This document shows positions 15,446 through 23,968 of a stretch of DNA of 32,043 nucleotides, piece by piece (position 1 is the stretch's first letter; each line of letters opens with the position of its first letter). The stretch is from assembly GCA_001469005.2 (NCBI GenBank), contig LNZD02000017.1, positions 1 to 32,043 on the forward strand, written 5' to 3'. This stretch comes from SAR324 cluster bacterium lautmerah10. GTDB lineage: Bacteria > SAR324 > NAC60-12. The notes below the pieces were generated by a model. It saw nothing but the letters and a program-made list of their open reading frames with translations, was not told where the DNA came from and ran no database searches. The position numbers and the translations under genes are program-made.

Positions 15446-16411
15446 ATGTTCCATTTTTCTGAAGCTGAAAACACGCAGGATCGGATTCCAGAAGTCCACC
15501 AGACCATCCTCGAACGTTTAGGAGATTCACTACCGTTTGTTCCCCAAATTGCAGGGCACCTGCTTGAGGAGAAAAAAGAACAGCTTCGTTCCAGGATGAC
15601 CGTTCGATGTGCTGAACTCTTCAAACCTGCAGACGATAGAATTTTTGACCTTGCTGGAATCCTTGAGTTCCTCCATGCGTCTTCTCTTCTCCACCGACAG
15701 GTCCGCAAACCTGGCGAAGCCCGAAGACAATTAAAACCAATTCAGGGAATTTGGGGAAACGAGGCAAGCGTGCTTCTTGGAGACTACCTGCTTTCAATTT
15801 CATTTGAAATACTGACCGGAGCAGGAAATCTCGAAATATTGGAAACCATTTCAACTACTACCCAGAACATTGCTTTAGGGCAGATGCAGGAAGTTTCACA
15901 ACCCTTTGCGGATTCTTCCCCTGAAACATGGGAAAAAATAACCCAATTGAAGCATGCCAGCCTCTTTAGAGCAGGAGCAGTTTGTGCCTCGATATGGGGT
16001 GAGGCAAGTCCTCATACTTCTGAAACACTTGGGAAATTCGGATTCGAATTAGGAATGGCTTCCTTGCTACAAAAGGACCTTGAAACGGTTTGTGATCATG
16101 ATCTAATGATTCAGGCCATTGAGAAAGAAAAAGTGCTTTACCCAATGTGCCTCTGGCTCGAGAAAGGGCTGGAACCAGGAGATTCGAAAAGAGTGAGAGA
16201 AATACTTTCTAATTTACATCCGACACCTGACTTTTTAGAAAAAGATTGGAAAAAGCTTCTTTCTTGGTGCTGGATCCCAGTTCAGCAAAAAATCGAAGCG
16301 CATCTTGAACTTGCTCGGTTTCATCTTGACCAATTGGATGATCTTGAATGCAGCAATCTTAGGAAACTCACGGAATTTGAGACACAACCTGTACCCGAAA
16401 CAGTATCTTGA
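15446..16411 (+). CDS. Polyprenyl diphosphate synthase-like protein lacking both Asp-rich motifs
   Basis: Starting at ATG 15446 gives 321 residues, the standard length for IspB/IspA-type trans-prenyltransferases, and the fold markers line up. E-Q-L-R-S-R-M (46-51) sits where G-G-K-R-L-R-P belongs. F-L-H-A-S-S-L-L-H (75-83) precedes the first catalytic motif, and G-N-E-A-S-V-L-L-G-D-Y-L-L (104-116), K-H-A-S-L-F-R-A-G-A and F-G-F-E-L-G-M-A follow. But the first D-D-x-x-D is replaced by R-Q-V-R-K (84-88) and the second by K-D-L-E-T (210-214). Magnesium and diphosphate binding should therefore be lost. It may be a regulatory or structural subunit, as small subunits of heteromeric prenyl synthases are, or a divergent non-enzyme. 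It sits between the CcsA-like gene and the isomerase, overlapping the latter by four bases. Confidence 0.65.
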   Translation: MFHFSEAENTQDRIPEVHQTILERLGDSLPFVPQIAGHLLEEKKEQLRSRMTVRCAELFKPADDRIFDLAGILEFLHASSLLHRQVRKPGEARRQLKPIQGIWGNEASVLLGDYLLSISFEILTGAGNLEILETISTTTQNIALGQMQEVSQPFADSSPETWEKITQLKHASLFRAGAVCASIWGEASPHTSETLGKFGFELGMASLLQKDLETVCDHDLMIQAIEKEKVLYPMCLWLEKGLEPGDSKRVREILSNLHPTPDFLEKDWKKLLSWCWIPVQQKIEAHLELARFHLDQLDDLECSNLRKLTEFETQPVPETVS

Positions 16412-17220
16412 CAGAGTCACTCAAGATTGAAATTGAAGGACCCATCGCACAGGTTATTCTCAATCGACCTGAAAAAGCCAATGCTCTGGACAGAGAACTT
16501 TGGCAAGCACTTGGGAAATGTTTCAGGGATCTTGACCAAAATAAATCCGTCAGGGTTTGCATCCTCTCGGCTGAGGGAAAACATTTCACGGCCGGCATTG
16601 ACCTGAATCTTCTCCAGGAAATTGGAATAAAATCTGAGGAATATGACTGTGAAGGGCGGAAACGTGATTTTCTCAGACGAAAAATCCTCGAACTCCAATC
16701 GTCCTTTTCCGAATTTGAACGTTGCCGAAAACCTGTGATTGCAGCGGTTCACGGTTCATGTATCGGAGGCGGGGTAGACTTGATCACCGCATGCGATTTA
16801 CGTTACGCGACCGAAGATGCCCGTTTCCAGATCAAGGAGATCGACCTGGGCCTGGTGGCGGATGTCGGCACACTGCAACGACTGCCTACTCTAGTACCAC
16901 AGGGTATCGTAAGGGAATTGGCTTTCACGGGACGCAGTTTTGATGGGAAAGAAGCACTTTCGATGGGACTGTTAAACAACTGTTATGAAAACAAGGAAAG
17001 CTTGATGCAGGGTGTTCTTGAAGTGGCCAGGAGCATTGCTGCAAAATCACCCCTGGCCATCAGCGGAATCAAGGAAACCCTGCTTTATTCCAGAGACCAT
17101 TCTGTTCAGGAATCCTTGAATCAGGTGGCAACGTGGAATTCGGCCATGCTGCTTTCAGAGGATCTTGAAGAAGCCATGATGGCACATCTCCAGAACCGTA
17201 CCGCAAAGTTTTCCGACTGA
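16408..17220 (+). CDS. Delta(3,5)-Delta(2,4)-dienoyl-CoA isomerase (ECH1-like crotonase)
   Basis: 270 residues of the enoyl-CoA hydratase/isomerase superfamily, unusually like animal peroxisomal/mitochondrial ECH1. The oxyanion-hole segments are F-T-A-G-I-D-L (60-66) and H-G-S-C-I-G-G-G-V-D-L (115-125). The residues that mark dienoyl-CoA isomerase in rat ECH1 (Asp176, Glu196, Asp204) line up with D124, E144 and D152 here. The tail Y-S-R-D-H-S-V-Q-E-S-L-N also matches. It would shift double bonds of odd-position unsaturated acyl-CoAs so that beta-oxidation can continue. The start TTG overlaps the upstream TGA as TTGA, which suggests translational coupling. The next gene is ydiJ, 22 bp on. Confidence 0.88.
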   Translation: MTESLKIEIEGPIAQVILNRPEKANALDRELWQALGKCFRDLDQNKSVRVCILSAEGKHFTAGIDLNLLQEIGIKSEEYDCEGRKRDFLRRKILELQSSFSEFERCRKPVIAAVHGSCIGGGVDLITACDLRYATEDARFQIKEIDLGLVADVGTLQRLPTLVPQGIVRELAFTGRSFDGKEALSMGLLNNCYENKESLMQGVLEVARSIAAKSPLAISGIKETLLYSRDHSVQESLNQVATWNSAMLLSEDLEEAMMAHLQNRTAKFSD

Positions 17221-17242
17221 TCCCTCCCTTTTTTAACTTCCA

Positions 17243-20200
17243 ATGCAGATGATTCCTGCCCTGGACTCTAAGCGAACTGACAATCTTTATCTTCAATTCC
17301 TTCAAGATCTTGAAGATCAGGGATTCAAAGGAGATTTAAGACAAGACTACGGGACCCGGCTGGTCACCGCCACCGATAACAGTATTTATCAGGTGATGCC
17401 TCAGGCTGTGGTTTTTCCAAAAGATACAGAAGATTTAAAACTGGTTCTCGAGCTTTCTGCTGAAGAACAATACCAGAAAATCAGTTTGACCCCACGCGGC
17501 GGAGGAACGGGCACCAACGGACAATCCTTATCAGAGGGAATCATCGTAGATTGTTCCCGCCACATGAATCAAATCCTGGAACTCAATCTGGATGAAGCTT
17601 GGGTTAGGATTCAACCGGGAGTGGTGCTGGATCAGTTAAATGATTACCTAAAGCCCCATGGGGTTTTCTTTGCTCCCAATGTTTCCCCAAGCAGCAGGGC
17701 GACTCTGGGAGGTATGATCAATACTGACGCTTGCGGCAAAGGGTCCCGAGTTTATGGAAGAACCAGCAACCATATTATGGAGTTGAACTGTGTTCTATCC
17801 AATGGAGAAACCCTCCAATCCTTTCCCATCAAAAATGAGTCCCTTGAGGAACACAAACAGAGTCAGGGCATCCAAGGAGAGATTTTTCGAACCGTCGATG
17901 AGGTTGTTCGATCCAAGAAAGAACTCATTCGAGAAACCTTTCCGCGCTTAAGCCGTTTCATGACCGGCTACAATCTGGCCGGAGTTCTGGACGAAAACGA
18001 TTCCATCTTTAACCTCAATCCTCTTCTTTCAGGTTCCGAGGGAACCCTTGCATTTGTCAGCGAAGCCCGTTTGAAACTGACTCCGATTCCGAAAGCACGT
18101 TTGCTGCTGGTCGTTCATTACGGAAGTTTCAAGGATGCCCTGCGTGACGCATCGAGGTTGGTCGGATCAAACCCCACCGCGATCGAAACCCTCGATGAAA
18201 AAATCCTGACCCTCGCTAAAACGGATGAAATCTATCCCAGGGTAAAAAAATGGATTGAAGCCCCAGAAGGGAAACCTACTAAAACCATCAATCTCGTTGA
18301 ATTCTCAGGCGAAAAACTTGGTGAACTGGAAGAAAAAATAAACCCTATTTGCGAGGAAATTCTGAAAAAACGTGACCTTCCCGGAGAAGCACTTGGCTAC
18401 TTCATTACCGGAAAAGCACGTGAAATCTCTGAACTTTGGAATCTTCGCAAAAAAGGGGTGGGCCTTCTTGGCAACATGCCTGGAGAACGAAAACCTATTG
18501 CCTTTGTCGAAGATACCGCAGTTCCACCAGAACATCTTGCCGATTATATCCTTGAATTCCGCGCCCTTTTGGATCGGCATGGAATTGAATACGGCATGTA
18601 CGGTCATGTTGATGTCGGCTGTCTTCATGTTCGTCCGGCATTAGACCTTAAGGACCCCATCGATGAAGCACGGGTCAAGGAAATTTCAGATGCGGTCCGA
18701 GATCTGGTCATCAAATACAAAGGGGTGATGTGGGCAGAACATGGACGGGGATTTCGTAGTGAGTACACAGAGGATTTCTTCGGAAAAGAACTCTACCGCG
18801 AACTCCGCCGCATCAAGGAAGCCTTTGATCCGCAAAATCGCTTGAATCCAGGAAAAATCGTCACACCGCTTTCACTTCCGGAGAAGGTGGTCAAAGTAGA
18901 CGGACCCATGCGTGGACACCATGACCGCCAGGTTGATCCGAAGCTCAGAGAAGCATTTCGCCCTGCAATGGAATGTAACGGTAATGGGGCGTGTTTCGAT
19001 TATGCACCCGATCATGTGATGTGCCCGTCATCCAGAATCACCCGTGACCGGATTCATTCTCCAAAAGGAAGGGCTGGACTGCTGAGGGAATGGCTTCGTT
19101 TGATTTCAATAAAAGCTCCTGAAAAAGCATCCCAATGGGCAATTCCATTTTTGGAAAAATTTCAGGATCCTGGAACACTTGCCACAACGGGATCAAGTCC
19201 TTTTGGTCGCTTTCTCAGAAGTTTCAAACAAAGATCAGAGAATGACTTTTCCCATGAAGTCTATGACGCCATGAACGGATGCCTGGCCTGTAAAGCCTGT
19301 GCCACTCAATGTCCGATCCACGTAGATGTTCCTTCATTCCGTTCAAAATTCCTTCAACTATATCACACCAGATATCCGAGACCGATCAAGGATTACCTGG
19401 TAGGAAGTACCGAAAAAACAGGTCAAATACTGTCGAGGTTTCCAGGTGTCTCAAATGCCATACTGAATTCGAAAATATCACAAAAGTGGATTCGACGTTT
19501 CGGGATGAGGGACGTACCCGAATTCAGTTCCCAATCCCTCAAAAAACTTCAAAAGCTGGAAAAAATTCCAACTTGGAATGAAAAAGCTGATGGATTCAAT
19601 GTTATAAAATCGGAACAGAAGCGAGTGATTCTGATTCAGGATGCTTTCACCAGTTTCTATGAATCAGGATTGATCATCGAATTTTACCATCTGCTGAAAA
19701 AGCTTGGACTACATGTTTTTCTGGCACCTTTTCATGAAAACGGGAAACCCCTTCATGTAAAGGGATTTCTCAATCAATTCCGAAAGGTTGCAGAGAAACA
19801 GGCCTCATGGCTTCAAAAAATCGCATCATCAGGAATTCCCTTGGTTGGTATCGAACCGAGTGTCGTGCTTACGTATCGGGATGAGTATCCTGAAATCCTG
19901 ATGAATGACGATTTGAATTTTAATGTGATGTTGCCTCAGGAATTTCTGCTCGAACAACTTCATCTCCTCCAATCTCACCGTCCCAGAGAATCTGAAACAT
20001 TTTCTTTGCTCGGACATTGTATGGAAAAAACCGGGGCTTCCGCATCTCAGACCCAATGGCTGGAAATCTTCCAGGCATTGGGACAGGAATTAAATCTGAT
20101 TGAAGTAGGTTGTTGCGGAATGGCAGGAACTTATGGGCATGAAACAGAACACTTTGAAGAATCAAAAGGGATCTATAAGATGAGTTGGCAGAAACATTGC

Positions 20201-20323
20201 CGGGGAGATTCAAATTTAGGAAATCAACTATTAGTCAGCGGATTTTCTTGCAGATCCCAAATTGAACGATTTGAAAATTTCCGTCCCCTTCATCCAATAC
20301 AAGCTTTAAATCAAATGATCTAA
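17243..20323 (+). CDS. ydiJ: YdiJ-type D-2-hydroxyglutarate dehydrogenase (FAD / Fe-S fusion)
   Basis: 1026 residues, close to E. coli YdiJ (1018) and similar throughout. An FAD-binding-4 domain comes first (T-P-R-G-G-G-T-G-T-N-G-Q near 88-99, T-L-G-G-M-I-N-T-D-A), then the FAD-oxidase C domain with Y-G-M-Y-G-H-V-D-V-G and W-A-E-H-G-R-G-F-R. A cysteine-bearing M-E-C-N-G-N-G-A-C region follows, then a ferredoxin-like C-L-A-C-K-A-C-A-T-Q-C-P (C680, C683, C686, C690). The last part is a CCG-type domain with G-C-C-G-M-A-G-T-Y-G-H. The enzyme oxidises D-2-hydroxyglutarate to 2-oxoglutarate, passing electrons toward the respiratory chain. ATG 17243 and ATG 17249 are both possible; alignment with YdiJ favours the second (M-I-P...). 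It ends in a good terminator. Confidence 0.9.
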   Translation: MQMIPALDSKRTDNLYLQFLQDLEDQGFKGDLRQDYGTRLVTATDNSIYQVMPQAVVFPKDTEDLKLVLELSAEEQYQKISLTPRGGGTGTNGQSLSEGIIVDCSRHMNQILELNLDEAWVRIQPGVVLDQLNDYLKPHGVFFAPNVSPSSRATLGGMINTDACGKGSRVYGRTSNHIMELNCVLSNGETLQSFPIKNESLEEHKQSQGIQGEIFRTVDEVVRSKKELIRETFPRLSRFMTGYNLAGVLDENDSIFNLNPLLSGSEGTLAFVSEARLKLTPIPKARLLLVVHYGSFKDALRDASRLVGSNPTAIETLDEKILTLAKTDEIYPRVKKWIEAPEGKPTKTINLVEFSGEKLGELEEKINPICEEILKKRDLPGEALGYFITGKAREISELWNLRKKGVGLLGNMPGERKPIAFVEDTAVPPEHLADYILEFRALLDRHGIEYGMYGHVDVGCLHVRPALDLKDPIDEARVKEISDAVRDLVIKYKGVMWAEHGRGFRSEYTEDFFGKELYRELRRIKEAFDPQNRLNPGKIVTPLSLPEKVVKVDGPMRGHHDRQVDPKLREAFRPAMECNGNGACFDYAPDHVMCPSSRITRDRIHSPKGRAGLLREWLRLISIKAPEKASQWAIPFLEKFQDPGTLATTGSSPFGRFLRSFKQRSENDFSHEVYDAMNGCLACKACATQCPIHVDVPSFRSKFLQLYHTRYPRPIKDYLVGSTEKTGQILSRFPGVSNAILNSKISQKWIRRFGMRDVPEFSSQSLKKLQKLEKIPTWNEKADGFNVIKSEQKRVILIQDAFTSFYESGLIIEFYHLLKKLGLHVFLAPFHENGKPLHVKGFLNQFRKVAEKQASWLQKIASSGIPLVGIEPSVVLTYRDEYPEILMNDDLNFNVMLPQEFLLEQLHLLQSHRPRESETFSLLGHCMEKTGASASQTQWLEIFQALGQELNLIEVGCCGMAGTYGHETEHFEESKGIYKMSWQKHCRGDSNLGNQLLVSGFSCRSQIERFENFRPLHPIQALNQMI

Positions 20324-20344
20324 TGTTTAGATCTCATTTTTTTT
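20317..20344 (+). terminator. Rho-independent terminator of ydiJ
   Basis: GATCTAA (20317-20323), loop TGT, TTAGATC (20327-20333), then TCA and eight T residues (20337-20344). The stop codon TAA of ydiJ is part of the upstream arm. This is the most convincing intrinsic terminator in the window. Confidence 0.65.
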
Positions 20345-20377
20345 ACTCCCCCCAAAAACTGGCCTTTGATTTTTTGC

Positions 20378-21298
20378 TTAGAACCCTAAAGGGTCCTGTT
20401 CATCGAAGAATAATGTTGTTTCCGCAGTAATGAATGCTTTCCCACGAATTTTTGGAATGATTCTATTCTTGTTCCGCGGATCCTCTTCATAAGAAGCCTG
20501 GAAAGTTGTTCCGGTAATGCTCTCCTGGATCCAAGTTTGACCGGGCTTAAGTTTTCCCTCTTCTGCAAGACAAGCTAATTTCGCACTGGTTCCGGTTCCA
20601 CACGGTGAACGGTCATAAACCCCACCTGGACAAAATACGAAATTTCTTGAATCAGCTTGAATTGATGAGGGTGGACTAAAGAGTTCAATATGATCAACCT
20701 TTGGATACCCTGCGTCATGTAATGCGTTCCTGACCTCGATGGTAAAATCCGTTAGTTCTTTTTGATTGGAAAGAAGAAGTTCAAATCCATGGTCTTCACA
20801 TAGGAAAAACCAGTTACCACCCCACGCGATATCTCCACGAATTGTTTTTCCTCCAGAAATTTCTAGGGAGAGGTTTTTTATTTCACGAAAACTTGGGACA
20901 TTCCAAACGGTTACAGAATGATCTGTGTGAAGTTCCGCTTCGACGATCCCGGCAGGGGTTTCCACCATATGCCTTCCGGGTTGAATCCGCCCAAGGTGAG
21001 CAAGTGTGATCATGAGACCAATGGTACCGTGCCCACACATTCCCAAAACTCCGACATTATTGAAAAAAATTACACCACATAAACACTCTTTGGATTGCGG
21101 CTCCATGAGCAGTGCACCCACCAATATCTCAGAGCCCCTGGGTTCATTGATCACTGCTGAACGGAAGTGGTCAAACTCGGTGACAAAACGATCACATTTT
21201 TCAGAGATCGACCCCTCTCCAAGTTCGGGCCCTCCGACAACCACTACCCTTGTCGGTTCGCCTTCAGTGTGAGAATCAATCACTTGAACGGTTTTCAT
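20378..21298 (-). CDS. 4-hydroxyproline 2-epimerase (proline racemase family)
   Basis: 306 residues. Both catalytic cysteines of the racemase/epimerase type are present: M-C-G-H-G-T-I-G (C88) and S-P-C-G-T-G-T-S-A (C233). That argues for epimerase rather than trans-3-hydroxyproline dehydratase, where one cysteine is a Thr or Ser. The start D-S-H-T-E-G-E-P-T and the N-E-P-R-G-S/D-loop (51-56) are typical of 4-hydroxyproline 2-epimerases, which convert trans-4-hydroxy-L-proline to cis-4-hydroxy-D-proline for breakdown to 2-oxoglutarate. Later pathway genes (D-hydroxyproline dehydrogenase, deaminase) are not in the window. It lies 79 bp downstream of the MFS gene on the same strand. The hairpin at 20383-20394 lies just inside its 3' end. 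Confidence 0.88.
   Translation of the reverse strand: MKTVQVIDSHTEGEPTRVVVVGGPELGEGSISEKCDRFVTEFDHFRSAVINEPRGSEILVGALLMEPQSKECLCGVIFFNNVGVLGMCGHGTIGLMITLAHLGRIQPGRHMVETPAGIVEAELHTDHSVTVWNVPSFREIKNLSLEISGGKTIRGDIAWGGNWFFLCEDHGFELLLSNQKELTDFTIEVRNALHDAGYPKVDHIELFSPPSSIQADSRNFVFCPGGVYDRSPCGTGTSAKLACLAEEGKLKPGQTWIQESITGTTFQASYEEDPRNKNRIIPKIRGKAFITAETTLFFDEQDPLGF
20383..20394 (-). terminator. Short hairpin at the 3' end of the hydroxyproline epimerase gene
   Basis: ACCCT (20383-20387) and AGGGT (20390-20394) form a five-pair stem with two bases between, ending three bases before the stop codon on the minus strand. A mixed A-rich tract follows rather than a T-run. It is only a weak terminator candidate. 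Confidence 0.3.
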
Positions 21299-21377
21299 AG
21301 TATTGATGAATTTTCTTCATTGAATTGAAAACTTAGGAAAACCACCGATGCATTTATCCGGATCCTTCATTTTGCTA

Positions 21378-22589
21378 TCAAATCGCTTCCACTGTTTTCT
21401 GCCTGCTGGTCATCATTGAGAAGATGACAGAAACCAGAGAAAAACCGATCAGAACCTGAATCCCATGATTAAAGTTTTCGTATCCACCTGCCAATACCAC
21501 CAAACTTCCGCTTAGAACACCAAATCCCATCTGAACTGCGCCAATCATTCCTGAAGCACTTCCTGCCAGATGTCCAGCCGCATAAACTGCTCCCATCGAC
21601 CCATTTCCAATTACCAATCCTGCAGAAATTCCATAGATCATTGACGGCAACGCAATCCAGAGAGGATGCATCCATCCAAGGAAATCAACTCCCAACAGAG
21701 CAAACATGGACACCAAACTGATTAAACTTCCACTCAGAGTCATCATTTCAATGCCCAATTTCTTAACCCAGAATCGAGTCATGAAATTCCCGATCATGTA
21801 CCCAAAAGGAGATAGGGCAAACCAAAATCCGAATTCCATTGAGGTAAACCCACGTCGGGCAAATTCATATGGAAGGAATCCAATCATACTGAAAAAAATT
21901 CCGGAATTGCAGGCACTTGCCATCATGAAGGCATTGAAATTCCGGTTCACGAGCAATTTCATGTAATTTCTAAAAAGTCCGAGAGGATTCAATTTTTCCA
22001 ATTTGTACAGATTGGTTTCATGCAAATAGGAATAATTCAGGATCCCTGCAATGCCGCCCGCAATTCCGATTAAAAACATGGTTCCCTGCCAGCCGATCAT
22101 CTGACCCAACAAACCTCCTGAAATGAAACTGAAAATCGGGACCACGACCATGATTCCACTGATTAAAGCAAAAGCTCCTGCCGCTTCCAGCCTTTCGTAG
22201 GAATCGTTGATGATGGCGCGGATGATGGAGATGATGGAGCCTCCACCCAACCCCTGAATCACCCTTGCAGCAATCAAGGTTTCGATACTTGGAGCATAGG
22301 CTCCCAAAAACCCGCCCAGGCCATAAAGGGTCAATCCACTCAGCAACGGAATTTTTCTTCCGAAACGATCCGACAAGGGCCCGTAAAATAACTGAACCAA
22401 TGCAATCGCACCAAAATAAGCAGAAAGTACCCATTGACCGGTAGCCTCATCCACCCCGAAATCATTGGTCACCAAACCGAGTGCGGGAGATATGATGGTG
22501 ATCCCCAATGTTCCGCAACCCATGTTCAATGCCAAAAGCCAAAGGGGTGCTTTTGGGGCAAGAGATCGTTCTCCGGAAGATTTATTCAA
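21378..22589 (-). CDS. MFS transporter, Bcr/CflA-like, 12 TM
   Basis: 403 residues with twelve predicted membrane helices. Motif A of the major facilitator superfamily is G-P-L-S-D-R-F-G-R-K-I-P (about 69-80). R-V-I-Q-G-L-G-G-G-S near 108-117 is motif-B-like and typical of drug:H+ antiporters of the Bcr/CflA (DHA1) group. The substrate cannot be read from sequence. Being just upstream of hydroxyproline epimerase on the same strand, it may move hydroxyproline or a related metabolite instead of a drug (inference). Start is TTG 22589 with no strong ribosome site. Confidence 0.85.
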   Translation of the reverse strand: MNKSSGERSLAPKAPLWLLALNMGCGTLGITIISPALGLVTNDFGVDEATGQWVLSAYFGAIALVQLFYGPLSDRFGRKIPLLSGLTLYGLGGFLGAYAPSIETLIAARVIQGLGGGSIISIIRAIINDSYERLEAAGAFALISGIMVVVPIFSFISGGLLGQMIGWQGTMFLIGIAGGIAGILNYSYLHETNLYKLEKLNPLGLFRNYMKLLVNRNFNAFMMASACNSGIFFSMIGFLPYEFARRGFTSMEFGFWFALSPFGYMIGNFMTRFWVKKLGIEMMTLSGSLISLVSMFALLGVDFLGWMHPLWIALPSMIYGISAGLVIGNGSMGAVYAAGHLAGSASGMIGAVQMGFGVLSGSLVVLAGGYENFNHGIQVLIGFSLVSVIFSMMTSRQKTVEAI

Positions 22590-22633
22590 CTTGTATCAAA
22601 AAATTTAATGGCAGAAGGGAGATTCCTGGAATT

Positions 22634-22660
22634 GATGAGTCTCAATGAAAAAGACTCATT
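22634..22660. promoter_or_regulatory. Inverted repeat in the MFS / oxidoreductase divergent region
   Basis: ATGAGTCT (22635-22642) and AGACTCAT (22652-22659) are perfectly complementary around nine bases, extended by a G-T pair. It lies about 45 bp upstream of the MFS start in the 289-bp divergent gap. It could be a regulator-binding dyad or an RNA hairpin; nothing identifies a regulator. No regulator gene lies nearby. Confidence 0.35.
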
Positions 22661-22689
22661 TCAGGTAGGAGGATCACTTCAAGACGTTT

Positions 22690-22812
22690 ATGACCGTTCA
22701 CTATGAAGGAGCATTAACTAAGATACAAGCAGATCAGATATTGAGTAACTTCCTGGGAAAGGCTAAGGTGACTGAGAAAATTTTCTCTTTGGAATACATT
22801 GATTTGATTTAA
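22690..22812 (+). CDS. Possible 40-residue small protein
   Basis: An ATG-started frame of 40 residues (begins M-T-V-H-Y-E-G-A-L-T-K, ends L-E-Y-I-D-L-I) lies in the gap before the Gfo/Idh/MocA gene. An AGGAGG box lies upstream at 22667-22672, but its 17-base spacing from the ATG is too long for a normal ribosome site. There is no recognisable family, and the composition is amphipathic. It may be chance. Confidence 0.2.
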   Translation: MTVHYEGALTKIQADQILSNFLGKAKVTEKIFSLEYIDLI

Positions 22813-22878
22813 AGAATCAGAGCTTAAAACAGTTCCATTTTTTCCAAAAAATCTAATTTTTCAAAACATGAATTAAAG

Positions 22879-23949
22879 ATGACTATGCCAACAAACGCTC
22901 AAAACACTAAACCCGTCAGAATTGGTTTCATTGGGGCCGGTGGCATCTGCCGCCAACGACATCTGCCCGGACTGAATGCATTGGACAATATTGAATTGGT
23001 TGCAGTATGTAACCGGAGTCAAGCAAGCGGGCAAAAAATTGCTGATGAATTTGGGTTTTCGGAAGTGATGACCGATTGGAAACAGTTATTGGCTCGTGAT
23101 GATATTGACGCGGTTTTTATCGGCAGTTATCCCAACACCCATGCAGAAATTTCATGCAAGGCATTGGATTCCGGAAAACATGTATTCTGCCAGGCAAGAA
23201 TGGCTTCAACCCTCCCTGATGCGGAAAGGATGCTTCAATCCGCAAAAGATCATCCTGAACTGGTCAACATGCTCTGCCCTCCGCCTCACCGCATGCCTTG
23301 GGAAGCTTACCTGCTAGAGTCCCTGGCTTCAGAGAAATATGGAAACCTGCTTCATGTGAGAGTTGTTTGCTCCAATGGTTCCGGATACGGTCCCTTGATT
23401 TTCCGGGATCTGGTTGAGTTTTCCGGACAGCAAATCATGTTCGTGGGAATCTGGGCAGAAACCATCAACACTTTTGTGGGAGAGTACCAACAATTAAGCG
23501 CAGATTTTTCCACCCCGATCAAGACTAAGGAGGGGGAAGATGGCAACGTTGTTGAAATGGAAATTCCTCAAGTGGTGACCATTAGCGGAATTTTAAATTC
23601 CGGAATCAGCATCAGCGAATATCATTCAGGAATCGCCAAACATGAAAACCTCAACCAAATTGAATGGATCACCGACCGTGGTACCCTTCGTTTGAATGCC
23701 ATGACCTCCCTGGAATGGTCCGAATCTGGAAAAGATTTTGAACCTGTTCAAGTTCCGGAAAATCAAACAAGGGATTGGATGGTGGAGGCCGATTTCATCC
23801 AAGCCGTCCGCCTCGCTTCAGAAGGCGCTTCCGAATCAGAAAGACCGGTCAGTCCGGATTTTGCGGAAGGTTTGAAATACATGAAAAAAATGGCAGCCCT
23901 TCACCTTTCTGCCAAAGAAAAAAGGGTGGTCAAACTTTCTGAATTTTAA
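22879..23949 (+). CDS. Gfo/Idh/MocA-family oxidoreductase with altered EKP motif
   Basis: 356 residues. The N-terminal NAD(P)-binding Rossmann fold is clear: R-I-G-F-I-G-A-G-G-I-C at 14-24, then a V-A-V-C-N-R strand, D-A-V-F-I-G-S-Y-P-N-T-H and A-L-D-S-G-K-H-V-F-C. The family normally continues with E-K-P, whose Lys is catalytic in many members; here it reads Q-A-R-M-A. The C-terminal substrate domain is of usual length. So it is either a sugar/polyol dehydrogenase-like protein using another residue or a non-dehydrogenase. Substrate unknown. The small Cys-rich gene follows 19 bp downstream. The divergent neighbour is the MFS/epimerase unit. Confidence 0.82.
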   Translation: MTMPTNAQNTKPVRIGFIGAGGICRQRHLPGLNALDNIELVAVCNRSQASGQKIADEFGFSEVMTDWKQLLARDDIDAVFIGSYPNTHAEISCKALDSGKHVFCQARMASTLPDAERMLQSAKDHPELVNMLCPPPHRMPWEAYLLESLASEKYGNLLHVRVVCSNGSGYGPLIFRDLVEFSGQQIMFVGIWAETINTFVGEYQQLSADFSTPIKTKEGEDGNVVEMEIPQVVTISGILNSGISISEYHSGIAKHENLNQIEWITDRGTLRLNAMTSLEWSESGKDFEPVQVPENQTRDWMVEADFIQAVRLASEGASESERPVSPDFAEGLKYMKKMAALHLSAKEKRVVKLSEF

Positions 23950-23968
23950 AATCTTTTGATGAATTTCG

